From Echinometra lucunter (lineage: Eukaryota; Echinodermata; Echinoidea; Camarodonta; Echinometridae), in NCBI GenBank assembly GCA_029962745.1, contig CM057158.1:12804776-12868775 (forward strand): DNA of 64,000 nucleotides. Reading direction: 5' to 3'. The notes under the pieces were generated by a model, which did not search any database, was not told the DNA's origin, and saw only the letters and a list, made by a program, of their open reading frames with translations. Each line of letters starts with the position of its first letter. Position 1 is the first letter of the stretch. Positions 21,325-33,200 of the stretch are shown here, piece by piece. Position numbers and translations under genes: made by a program.

Positions 21325-23930
21325 TGCTAGTATTGTATTGTACTGGTACGACTAGACTATGTGCTCATGTGGGCGGCCGGTCCCCTGTGGTGAATAAAAA
21401 ATAAAAATGAAAAAAGATTGGCCGTATCGTGGTTTAGGAAACCACTCGTTCATTTGACGCACGCACTTGTGTACAAAGAGAATGGAGGCGGAAATAGGAA
21501 ACCAATGCATGTGACTGAATAAAGCGCTGCTGTACAAAGTGAACAGTGGTTTCCTATTTCACGATAATGCCAAAAGATTTTTGATATCCCTTCAAAAATA
21601 ACCTTGGACAGTCTCGGGTTCTGTAGGTTCTATTGCACCAAAAAACAGCCCTACTCAGCCAAAACAGTAAGCATAATGAATCTCAATCAACATCATGAGA
21701 TATCTACACCACCAGTCACTGACGAAAAAATGGCAGTTTCTTAACTTTTGAGACTATGACATACTTAAACCAATACTTAAGCTTTATTTGTTCAATTTGA
21801 TTGTGTAATTTGATTTTTTTTAAGAGAATGAAGTCAGTGGTCCATATTTTGCTGCTGAAATTCTTATTTACACCACCACAGAGAAAGTTGCGTGGGGGTA
21901 GCCGCGATCCAGAGCCATTTTTCTAGGTGGGTCTGGTGAGCAGCTACCCTATGTAAATGTGCACAAAATGTACATGTAGGAGATTGTACTCTGCCTTCAT
22001 TTTTTTGTCATGGCATTTGATATATCATCACGTTTGACAGATTTTATGGGTTTCTACAGAATATTATTACTTTTCATAAAGTATTGGTGTGTAACATATG
22101 AAATTTGATATTAATTTTGTTTACTTAGTCACAAATATGGTACTAAATGCTCGCCAAATGATAGGCGGCCGCCCAAAGGGGTAGGGGCGGCCGCACACGG
22201 GACCCCTAGCACCGTTTTGAAAAATGGACACTACTGACCACGTAATTGGTCCATAATTTTAATTTTGCCTTCTATTTAATAAACAACAAACTGTGTGTGT
22301 GTCGGTAATGAATTCAGAGCCCGACAATTGAATTGCCATTGTGCATTGCAGCTGAAATTCCACTGTATCTCTTTCAACCCAGAGTCATGAATCAATAATA
22401 ACATTGGAGAGCAAAAGTTGCCAGAAATGACAGGTGCAATGCATATACACAGTGAACTAAATACTGACACACAGTGTTCTCACGAGAAAAAAATCCACAC
22501 ACGGCTCCCACTCTGCTCATAGTGTGGAAGTTTCGGAAGTTTTACGGAATAACACCTAAAGTTAGGTGTGGCGGCAGGATATGCTGTAGTAAAAGGATGA
22601 AAAAATACTTCTTGGTAAGCAGGAGTTGTCTACTAATGGCATAAAAGTAAAAATACATTGCCAAAAAGCAAAACAATCTTTGACATTTATCATTATTGTT
22701 AGGAATATATACGGTAATCCAATATTTTTTTACCCTTGTTGCCACGCATGGTGCAGCAATTTCACACATGGTTCTTCCTTGTCTGAAACCCTTTACGCAT
22801 GGTATTGGAACCATGGGTGTTATGTACTGGCGAGAACCATGCTGACACATACAGGTTTGGGAGCCTTGTTTTTTCAAAAAGTAAAAATCTAATTAAATAT
22901 TCAGAGCATTATTTTCAGAATGTTAATAAAGTAAATTCCACAAAACCTGGTCCCAATAAATTTGACACCCTTCAACTTTACACTGTGAAAACCTCAGTCT
23001 TTTAAGATCTTTAACTTTTGAGTTTTTAAAGATCAAAAGTGTCAAATATTTCTTAAAACACCTAGTACATCACATCTGTGTAGCTACTTCTTGTAACTTG
23101 CTACACCAGAAGTATGTGTCTGAATGCCCAGCATGCCATAAAGTACAATAACCTGCTTTTTACTACAAATCACACTTTTTGAATTTCAAAAACAATTATT
23201 TATGATCATTCAAATATCTGTGATATGTGTACTCTTATGAATGAGAACATGAATAGTAAGCATAAGAATTCCCTTGGACAATAGATCTTAGTAAGACATG
23301 TCATACTATGAAAGTAGATCTATACAATAGTCACACTGGAAAGCTTATGCATGTCCATGCAGATCTACTGTTATATCAACTTTAAAGTTTATTCACAGTT
23401 TTATTCACGTGTCCTTCCCATTATTGTTGGAGTGCAAGTATAGAAACTATTCCCTGTTTTGCTAATTTAGCATACTTCAACTGTGCTTCCAGGAAACACG
23501 GACCTTGGAAACTTCAGTATTTCTCAGGAATCAAATCTTGACAGGATGTACTCTGAGGTAGCCAGGAAATCATGATCATAGAAAGATTAGTATATTGCCG
23601 TAACCTAGCTGAAAGAAGAAGTGAAAGTATCTTTAACAATAATAGGCACTGTGAATCTTTAAATGAATGCATTATCCTAAGAATTAGTTATAATCAAAAG
23701 CAGCCAAGGATGCTGATTTTTGCTGATGATATTTCTTATGGTAGTTATTTCTTAGAGATTGCCATTCAAAAATAAAGAATGTGTCATATGATACAGAATT
23801 TTAAAGACCGAGTTCCTTTAATCAATTGCACCCATCTGAAAAATGTATTTACCAGTAAATGTCCTGATTATCCCCCATTGGACTGTTAAAATGTTAATAT
23901 CTTGTGATATTGGGGGGGGGGGGTTATGAT
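21325..23930. other. No gene seen
   Basis: Only short frames in repeat-like AT-rich sequence, with no splice-bounded coding blocks recognised. A short FADD string in the frame at 23572-23775 is not enough to call a reverse transcriptase. Confidence 0.4.
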
Positions 23931-24065
23931 TTGTTTAGTCATAGCGGTACCTCATATGATCTTCAAAATCAAATGGATGTAAAATGACTTCCAGTCAAAA
24001 GATTGAAGTTTCTGTAACATGTTTTTGTTGATTCACAACATATTTTGTGATGGCCACTCAAACAG

Positions 24066-24182
24066 GTCATACAGACATTCCATTGACGGAGATGGACTTT
24101 GATCCTTCGAGTCTCACTCCAAGTGAAATGAAGAAGAAAGACAAAATGGATGCTGTGGATGTCACTGCAAAACAAGCAGAAG
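24066..24182 (+). CDS. Cassette exon 1 (candidate)
   Basis: Between a possible acceptor (tcaaacag) and donor gtatga the frame reads HTDIPLTEMDFDPSSLTPSE and on to AVDVTAKQAE, acidic then Lys-rich. It starts and ends in phase 1, so it could be repeated or skipped without frame change. Alternatively ATG at 24050 in a good context (ttgtgATGg) makes it a first exon. I do not recognise the peptide and cannot find its partner exons. Confidence 0.42.
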
Positions 24183-24740
24183 GTATGATAATAACATTTG
24201 ATGATGATGATGATGATGATGATGATTGATGCAAAGAGTACCATTCCATGGTAAACTTACTATAGCCTTTCTTTTGCCACGGTAATCAGGGTAATCAGCT
24301 TTTCCCAGATTCCTTAATTCTCTAAAGATTGAAATTAGATGTGTTGTTTGTTTTATCATTGTCTTGCAACAAAGATCTTGTATTATTTAAAATTTGGGAG
24401 ATCACAGTAGTCCAAATATGGAAACCTGTAGTCTGAGGCTAATCTCACAAATCAGACAGTGGTTTATGATAAAGATCAAATTTGAATTGATGACCATTGA
24501 AAAGTTATTTGCTTTGAGGTGGACATTTTAGTCTGGACCACTCACAGAAGTGTGAGGTTATACATAATCTTGCTCCAGTATAGGTTATGATTTAATGAAA
24601 AGTCTTAAGCAGTACCTCAGCTCCTATGTGATCATCAGATGGATGCAAATGGCTTTCAATCAGATGATTAAAGTTTCTGTAACATGTTATGATATTCATT
24701 TGTTGATTCATAACAGATTTTGCAATGGCCCTTCAAACAG

Positions 24741-24857
24741 GTCATATAGACGTTCCATTGACGGAGATGGACTTTGATCCTCCAAGTCTCACTCCAAGTG
24801 AAATGAAGAAGAAAGACAAGATGGATGCTGTGGATGTCACTGCAAAACAAGCAGAAG
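24741..24857 (+). CDS. Cassette exon 2 (candidate)
   Basis: Near-copy of the exon at 24066-24182 with the same acceptor (caaacag), the same phases and donor gtagat. Differences are few and mostly substitutions (Ile to Val, Ser to Pro), and the frame stays open. An in-frame ATG lies at 24725. Confidence 0.42.
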
Positions 24858-25198
24858 GTAGATGATAACATTTGATGATGATGATAATTGATGCAAAGAG
24901 TACCATTCCATAGTAAGCTTAGTATAGCCTTTCTTTTGCTACAGTAGCATCAGGGTAATCAGCTTTTTCCAGATTCCTTAATTCTCTAAAGATTGAAATT
25001 AGATGTTTTGTTTGTTTTATCATTGTCTTGAAACAAAGATCTTGTATTATTTATATTTGGGAGATCACAGTAGTCCAAATATGGAAACCTGTAGTCTGAG
25101 GCTAATCTCACAAATCAGACAGTGGTTTATGATAAAGATCAAATTTGAATTGATGATCATTGAAAAGTTATTTACTTTGAGGTGGACATTTTAGTCTG

Positions 25199-25307
25199 GA
25201 CCACTCACAGAAATGTGAGGTTATAAATAATCCTTGCACCAGTACAGGTTAAGCCTGTATTGGTGCGAGATTACCCAGTATTTAGAACCTCATTTCTGTG
25301 AATGGTC
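25199..25307. mobile_element. Short hairpin MITE between cassette units
   Basis: Arms gaccactcacagaaatgtg and its inverted partner (25288-25307) pair around a centre near 25250 (cctgta/tacagg). Half-copies occur at 24536-24590 and 26275-26330. Confidence 0.65.
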
Positions 25308-25493
25308 ATGATATGACTTAGGATTTATTGAAAAGCTGTACCTCAGCTCCAATATGATCATCAGATGGATGGAAAATGACTTTCAATCAGAGGATTGAAG
25401 TTTCTGTAACATGTTATTGTTAATTCATTTGATAATTCATATTAGATTTTGCGATGGCCACTCAAATAGGTCATACAGACCTGTTTGAGTGGA

Positions 25494-25727
25494 AGCGCTG
25501 TGGCTCAGTGGTAAAGCAGTGGTCTTGTAACCGGGAGTACCCGGGTTCAAAACCATGTGTATGTGATAATGCCCTTTGGTAAGGTATTAATCCTCATTAC
25601 CAAGTCCTTTGGAGGGGACTTAAAGCCATCAGTCCCCTAATTGCATACTAAAGCATACGCATCCTTTCTTAGCAGTCAGGTAAAATAGACAACCATTTAA
25701 CTATTTAACCGTTTAACCATTCAACAG
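25494..25727 (+). mobile_element. tRNA-derived SINE in cassette unit 3
   Basis: Box A tggctcagtggtaaagc and box B gggttcaaaacc lie in a tRNA-like head, followed by a body with ctttggtaaggtattaatcc. The SINE at 50338-50520 has a closely related body (ctttggcaagatattaatc). Confidence 0.7.
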
Positions 25728-25832
25728 AAGCTCCTTTGACGGAGATGGACTTTGATCCTCCAAGTCTCACTCCATGTGAAATGAAGGAAGACAAAATGGA
25801 TGCCGTGAATGTCAATGCAGAACAAGAAAAAG
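25728..25832 (+). CDS. Cassette exon 3 (candidate, acceptor replaced)
   Basis: Frame APLTEMDFDPPSLTPCEMKE to NAEQEK, donor gtatga. The original upstream part, including ATG, is cut off by a SINE (25494-25727), but cattcaacag now provides an acceptor in the same phase. It lacks two Lys codons compared with the others. Confidence 0.38.
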
Positions 25833-26310
25833 GTATGATGATTAATATGATGGTGATGATGATAACGATGATGATGATGATGACGATAATGATGAAACTT
25901 GATGTAAAAAGTGGTAACCATGGTACAGCTATAGTTTTAATGTGGTATACCAAGGTAAATTGATGATTTACCATCAACTTAACCATGGTTTGTACCATGG
26001 TTACATATGCCTAGGTACTTTTTTTTTTTGCAGTGGCATTGGTAATCAGCTTTTTCCAGAATCCCTTATTCTCTAAAGATTCAAATTAGATGTGTTGTTT
26101 GTTTAACATTGTTTTGAAACAAAGATCTTGTATTTTTTAAATTTAGGAGATCACACTAGTCCAAGTATGGACACTTGTAATTGAGGGTTAATCTCAGAAA
26201 CTGTGGTTTATGATAAAGATCAAATTTGAGGATGAGTGAAAAGTTATTTGTTTTACAGTGGACATTTTAGTTAGTCTGAACCAGTCATACTAGTGTGAGG
26301 CTATAAATAA

Positions 26311-26955
26311 TCTTGCACCAATGAAAGGTCTATAAGGGGGCAATTGCCGACAATAAGAAAGTAGTATTCCTGGGGTCATGTGTGAACTTCACATGGGCAA
26401 GATTCTTGTTTGAAACAAATCTGAAAACATTTGATCAAGGTAATTGCAATCCAGTTGAAGGAATGGTTAGGATAGAAGATATTCTATCATCCTAGAGTGC
26501 TAAAAAGAAATATTTTCCAAGAACTTTGCTGATCTTTGTGGTGATATATATGCCGACTACCGCAGGAATTTATGCAGCCCAACATACAAATGCTCCCAAT
26601 GTGTGAGTTTGGACAGTAAAATATTTTTTTCATATGATTATTCACAGAAGTCATGTATGGAAGTGAACTCTCTGAATAGGTTTGGTGAAATTTTGATTAC
26701 AGAAAAAGGTTTATGTCCACATTCCTACTTGACAAAAGATTTATTATCAATGACAACAAATAAAATTCTTTAATGAATCTGTTAGCAACCAATTAAAATG
26801 AATGATTTTAGTTTCTTTTTAGCATTTTTTCAACCCTTTATTGCAAACAAGTTTTGTGAAATGGGGATATGTTAAACTGTATGATTCTTGTTAACAGTCA
26901 GTCATCATCATCGTGATTGTTGAGTATTTTCTTCTTTTTTCATGTTGATTTTGGA
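26311..26955. other. RIPK-B upstream region
   Basis: AT-rich and non-coding, presumably holding the promoter and 5' UTR of RIPK-B. No TATA box or start site can be fixed. A possible splice acceptor (gttaacag) ends at 26896. Confidence 0.35.
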
Positions 26956-27245
26956 ATGGCAGCTGAAGCACAAGATGTCCAGCAAAAGTTCATTGACCTT
27001 TTCTCAGCAAGGGATGAGCATCTTGATGCAAGGTTGTCATTTCGACCAGAAGTAAAACTTGATGACATCTTGATAAAGGACCTGTCTGTTAAAGACTTGG
27101 ATGGAAAAAAGAGTGCCTTTCATGAGAAGAAAGCAAGGGAATGTGAAGATTGTCATTTGGGTGGAGGCTCTTTTGGAGAAGTGTTCAAGGCTTTACATAC
27201 AGTTCATGGTGAAGTAGCTGTAAAGGTTGCTAAACCGGGGAAAGA
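26956..27245 (+). CDS. RIPK1: RIPK-B exon 1 (N-terminus, Gly loop, VAVK)
   Basis: Starts MAAEAQDVQQ and ends in phase 2 at donor gtaagt. An N-terminal segment of about 60 residues precedes the kinase, whose Gly loop (LGGGSFGEVFKA) and VAVKVA strand with the ATP-binding Lys are here. The upstream frame is open but has no ATG. Confidence 0.85.
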
Positions 27246-30200
27246 GTAAGTGCAAACAAACAAACAACAGATCAGGGTTGGCAATTTCCCGGGAAATACC
27301 GATATTTCCCGCCTGGGCGGGAAATGCCGGGAAATACTGGGAAATACTGGGAATGCTTGGAAATGCTGGGTCAATACATGAGCAGTATACCTGAATGTGT
27401 AGTATACCCCCATGTTGTGTGCCTTCACCCAACAGATGATTGCAAAGTTAATTGGAACAAATTGGCATACAATATGTCAGAAATCTTTTAAAAGTTCTGT
27501 TTATAGTCATTATTTAATCATGATGGTTAGTGCCATTGAGGTAAACACATGTACATGTAGATTGTAATACTGAACACCAAGCCTGACTGTAGAAGTTGAT
27601 CATTGATGGTTTCCATCACTCACTCATTTGTACGGACATTAAATGTTTTTAGATTGTTATGTACCTTCTGTACACGAATGGTGTTTAGTTTACATTTTAG
27701 AATGAAATTCCATTCTAGTACATGAGTCCCTTCTAATCATAAACAATCACTAGGTGATAGATCTTGCCTATTTATATCATTAAGCTTTTGCAGCTATTTG
27801 CTTTTGATTTTGCAGCAATCCCCAGTATTTCTAAGATATTAAGACTAACACAGTCTGAAGTCCTAACTCATTTATTATTTGAAGCAGTAACATGTATATG
27901 ACCCCTAACATGAAAAAGTATTCTTTTCATTGCTCTATGTGTTTAAGATTTCCTTTTTCTCATGAATGCGTATATTTTGGCCCAATTTTATCTTGCCCTT
28001 TTCTCTATAATATATGCATTTTGATGCAATTTATTGATGAAAAATATTGTTTTAGGAGTATTTCCCAGTATTTCCCAGTATTTCCCGTTTTTTATTTAAA
28101 AAATGCTAGGCGGTATTTCCCGCCCTGGTATTTACCAGCCGACCCTGCAACAGATAAATAACAAATGAACAAGAAATGAACATACAAGCAAAAACTGTCA
28201 TGAAATATTGACCCATAGATGTACAGATATTTTTCTTAAGATGTGAATAGATTAATTTCCCCCATCTGGCACCAGTTATAGTGTCAGTAACTCTTGCATT
28301 CTTGAGGCATAAGAACAAATAATATCTCTTTTATTGTGCCATTCTGGCTTAATGGACATTCCTCAGTTTTTGACTAGGAATTATCTATGTATCTTGCATT
28401 TCATGTGCTGTACATTTTTTTTTTTTTTTTTGTCTCTTATGTGCAATTATGTATTGTGTATTATAAATAATCATATTTGTATTTCCTTTGTTTAAATAGA
28501 TGTTCCTGCATGGAAAAAAAAGAATTTCAGTCTTTGGACAATATTCCTATATTGAAATTTAAACTGAATGATTAGAAAAAGTCATGCAAAGTGTACATGA
28601 AATGAAATTGTCTTGAACTGAACAATGTGAAAGAGCAAATTCATGCTAATACTTTAACTGCAAAGTGAAATGAATATGTAAGATGTGGGGAGGGGGGAGG
28701 GGGGTAATGTATTTCTTGTTAATTTCAGAATGGAATTGGAAAAAATATGGGGGAAAATATAATATAAAAAAAAGAAAAATTATGATTGATGTGGACTGGT
28801 GCCGTATATCACAAAGTTGACTGCCTTCGATGTACAAGGATCTGTTTTTCAGTATATAACCATACTCACTTTAAAGAGGAAGTCCTCAGAATTAATGGTA
28901 GGATATCTACTTGATTGAAGGATTTTGTCCTTTCTGCAGAGATCGAGTGGTGATGTACCAGAAAGAGGCTGGAAAGCATGTGCTTGCGCTCACATCTCAC
29001 CGTATTGTTGCCATCAGAGGATTTGTGCAGTGTGATGATGATGACTGTCGCTGTGGCCTCATTGGTATCGTCATGGAGTTCATGGAGCGTGGATCTCTCT
29101 GGGATTTTCGGATTAACAACGAATGGGAACATCATCCTGACCCCTGGCCTCTGACCAATAGGATGGTGTACCAAATCTCCTCAGGAATGCATTTCCTGCA
29201 CTCCAAGAAAATCATTCACCGTGATCTTAAGCTGGAGAATGTTCTAATAGATGCTCAACTCAATGCTAAGGTATCAGTAATTTGACTGATTCTTTATATT
29301 CAGTGTCTGTACTTTAAAAAACAAAAAAATTATTTTTGTATTTTTTATTTTATTTATTTTTATTTTTTTCAGTCTGGCATGCTTTGAACTACTTATGATG
29401 TATGACCAGAAAGAGCAACATCACAGAAAACTTTACTCCATTATTCTGCCATTCATGAATCAGAATGATTTAATACAGGATAACATCAAGTCCTCTAAAT
29501 TTGTACCAGGCATTTATAATTACTATTTTTTTAGTGCTTTTTAAAAATTTTCATTCACATAGGTGTAATGAATATAATACATGTATTTTGATATGTGTTG
29601 AACTACTTCAGAGAGAAAGATAAAAATGTTTAACAAAGCACCAATTGGTCTAGGGTGGGGTGTTTTGAATATGATCACCTCTTGCTTTCTACATCAAGTT
29701 GCTATTATAAGCAGACTACGTAATGTGCATCGCAACTCTTAAAGGAGAATGAAACACTTGGGGAAAAATAATGAAAAGAGAGGATAGAGAGAAGCAATTA
29801 AAAAAAAACACATCAAAACAGTTATGAAATGAGAAAGTTATGAAAGTTTGAGAAGTCTCAATTTACTTTCTGTGGCGATCTTCAAATTGGCTGTGCTGCC
29901 AAAGGGCAGGTTTAGAAGGACAACTCTCAATATGTTTTGTACACAAAATTTAATATTTTCTCCATTACCTCTAAAGATACTACTTGTATCTTTGTGAACT
30001 GGACATGTGTTGTGTTCAAATGCATTTTCTCATGATATATCTTGAGCTAAGGAGGCAAGCTGCACCTTCAGAGACAATGGACAAAATGCAGTGTATGAAA
30101 TTTTGTGTACAAAACATATAGAGAGTTTTCTCTTCAGAATCTCCCATTTTGAAGCAGCATTGCCAATTTGATGATCACCATAGAAAGTAAACTGAGACTT

Positions 30201-33200
30201 TTCAAACTTTAATAACTTTCTCATTTTGTTAGTGTTTTAAATGGGACTTTTGAAAAAATTCTTTTCTCTATCCTCTCTTTGCATCAAATTTAATTTTTCC
30301 CAAGGGTTTCATTCTCCTTTAAGCCTGAGGTCAGACAGTATTATCTTTTACACAATTTTCTTGTTTCATTTTGCCATTCTTTTTCTTGTTTTTGTCATGA
30401 TTGAATGTTATAAACAATAGAAATATTGTAATTTTATGTCTCTCATTGTATCATTATAATCATAACAGATTGCAGATCTTGGTCTTGCCACCAATCTCCG
30501 CACTTCATCTGGTGATGAGTGTTGGGGCACTGATAGTCACAAGCCTCCGGAAGCTTTTAGAATAGATTTACCCAGCTCAACTAAAATTGTTACTCCAAAG
30601 TATGACGTATACAGGTCAGAAAATTTTATTGTTAGAAGTGAAATAAAAAATGCATTTGAACAGTCCTTAGATTATGATATTGTTCACAGATGCAATTTTA
30701 GAATTTCCATTACAGGCCAATATGTGTTATTATTTAAAGGAATTCTGGAGTGAATTTTGTAAATTTGTGTGTTAAAGAATATAAATCAAACATTTGGAAA
30801 GGATAGTAAGCTCAGGGCTGGATTTCATGGGGTCTAGCATGTGCAGGGGTTTGGAAGCATCGTCAGTTGTTTGCGGGGTGCTGGAAAGGTTTCCAAGAAA
30901 CATCAAACAATTTTGAAACTCCAGTTTACCTAGAAACAAACAAAACTTCCAAACTCACGCAACAAGTTCACATGTTTGGCAAATTTTTAGAGCCTAGAAT
31001 AAGAATGTTTGACTCTGCTATGTTTTGACATTCGCATCCTTTGTGAAAAGTTTCTGTGAAAGCAGGCCTTAACCCATTCGTGACAGAGGTCCACATTTTG
31101 TGGTTTGGCCTAATATCTTTCGATGCAAGCCCCTAAAAATCATACCAAATACATCAGCAGAAAGAGCAAAAAATTATACACAAACTGTGCCCATTTTGGT
31201 TGCATCAATATTTGTTGATTGATGCTGAAAATTTTTTAAAGGAAAATAAGCATTAAAATCCTTAAATTGGCAATGTGATAGAAAGTTTAAAATCACAATT
31301 TTCCCCTACAAATTGGCAACTTTTTGACTTCTCGTCATAATTTCTGCCAATTTATATTCATTTCAGATACATGACGTTTTATAAGAAATATGTAGCAATA
31401 AAATAAAAATGTTGGTGTTGCCAATTTGAAGAATAAAAGCTGATTAAATTAGGCTTTAAATAATTCCTGTCAGGAATGGGTTAAAGGATAAAGTAAAAGT
31501 AATTTCCAGGTTTCTCATTTCTATGAAAAGTCATCAGGGTGTTGTTGGTTTTCTGAAACATGACAGTAGCAATTCAATTTCAGATCTTACATGATCAGGG
31601 GGGTGTTTCACAAAGACTAAGATTGACTAAAATCGCACTTAACTATGGCTTGCCTTTCATGCCACTGTTTTCTTTCACCATGGATCTCTCAAAGGATTTG
31701 CAAATCATGGTCACAAATCTGCAGAATTGACCATATTTTATAGTAATTGATGAAGAAAATAAAAAAGGTAAATTCTTTACATTTGTGACAATGATTTGTG
31801 CATCCCTTGAGAGACCAATAGTGAAAGCACACAGTGGCATAAATGGCCTGTCATAGTTAAGAGCGATTTGAGTCAATCTTAGTCTTTGTGAATAACCCCC
31901 CTGTTCAATTTGATTTATGCTTTATTTTACATGAACGATGGTCAAGGATTTCTTTCGATCCATATAGCCGGTGATCAACCACACAGTGGACTGCAGTCAG
32001 TTGAGCTCAGTTCACGTTGTGCGCTTTTTCAGTGGAGATGAGCTCATTAGACTGCAGTCACCTGTTGATCTCAGGCTCAACTGTATAAAACATCCAATTG
32101 AGAGTGAGTACTTTCCACTGTAATTCACTCATCCATAGCATAGAGAAATTAGTCCCTTTACAGAATTACAATATCTGGGGGTGTTTCAAAAGGAGTTAAG
32201 TTGGACTTAATTGTTTTGGCATTGGGTACACTCTTTAAAGTCGCACTTAAATTCCTAGTTGCATGCTGTATATTACGCACCACCGCATTGGTTAGATCAT
32301 GCTCAGGGGTCACGCGCTATTGGGAAGACTATCAATGAGATTACGCATTAAATACGGGATGCCCATTTATTTATTTATTTATTTATTTATTTATTACTGA
32401 TATTTAGACATGGTGACTCATTATCACCCAAAGTAGTGGTCTTCCATGAGGCCTTGTTAACAAAAATAACAACAATAGGCAACAATATCATGAAAATAAC
32501 AAACATAAATAACAAAATACATAAATATATACAAAGCACTTGGTATCCTCTTGGTATAAGTAGGTATAAGTACCCATTGGCACTTATGCATGACTCTAAG
32601 TTTAACTCAACTCTTTGTGAAACAACCCCCCCCCCCCCCCTGCTGTAACTAAAATTTTGCATACCCGTAACCAAAAATTAAGATACCCGAGTATGGCCTT
32701 CAACATATTTCCATGTTTTTTTTCTATGATATATTGTTCTACAGCTTTGCAATGACGCTCTACGAACTTCTGACAGGTATTCATCCATACTCTGGTGAGT
32801 GTTTTTTTCTTGTTTTGAAATAATTTGATGTGATTTTTCCTCGAAGATCAGAAATCATGTTGTACAAAATTGTCTTACAGAGACTGTAGCCTCTTTCATG
32901 AGCCCCCCCCCCCCCCCCATTTTTTTTTGCTTACACTAAAAGTTTAACAGTTAATCAGCAGAGGTGTATTTTTAGTTATTAACCAATAGCAGTGCATTTA
33001 AACTGCCTGCTTGATATATATCGTTGTCGGTCTTACGAACCGGCGAATAGCCAAAATTGGGTCCAAAAATTAATTTTCACTTTTTTGCATATTTAGATAG
33101 TGTTATGTCAGAATCTATCGAGTGACAAGATTTGATCACTCAATTTCGTTTATTTTTAGAGAAATCCTGTTTTTTATATTTTTTGGTGAACAGTGCATAG

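Larger units (their letters stand above)
23935..26310 (+). repeat. Three tandem units of about 0.6-1.0 kb
   Basis: Units at about 23935-24540, 24590-25215 and 25315-26310 share their whole order: gtacctca, aagtttctgtaacatgtt, a candidate exon, a GAT microsatellite, and a tail ending in half of a hairpin element. Unit 3 is longer because a SINE sits in front of its exon. Confidence 0.8.

Noticed and set aside
23572..23775. FADD string suggesting a reverse transcriptase
   Set aside because: The surrounding residues do not fit any RT block, unlike the YADD fragment at 17545-17830.
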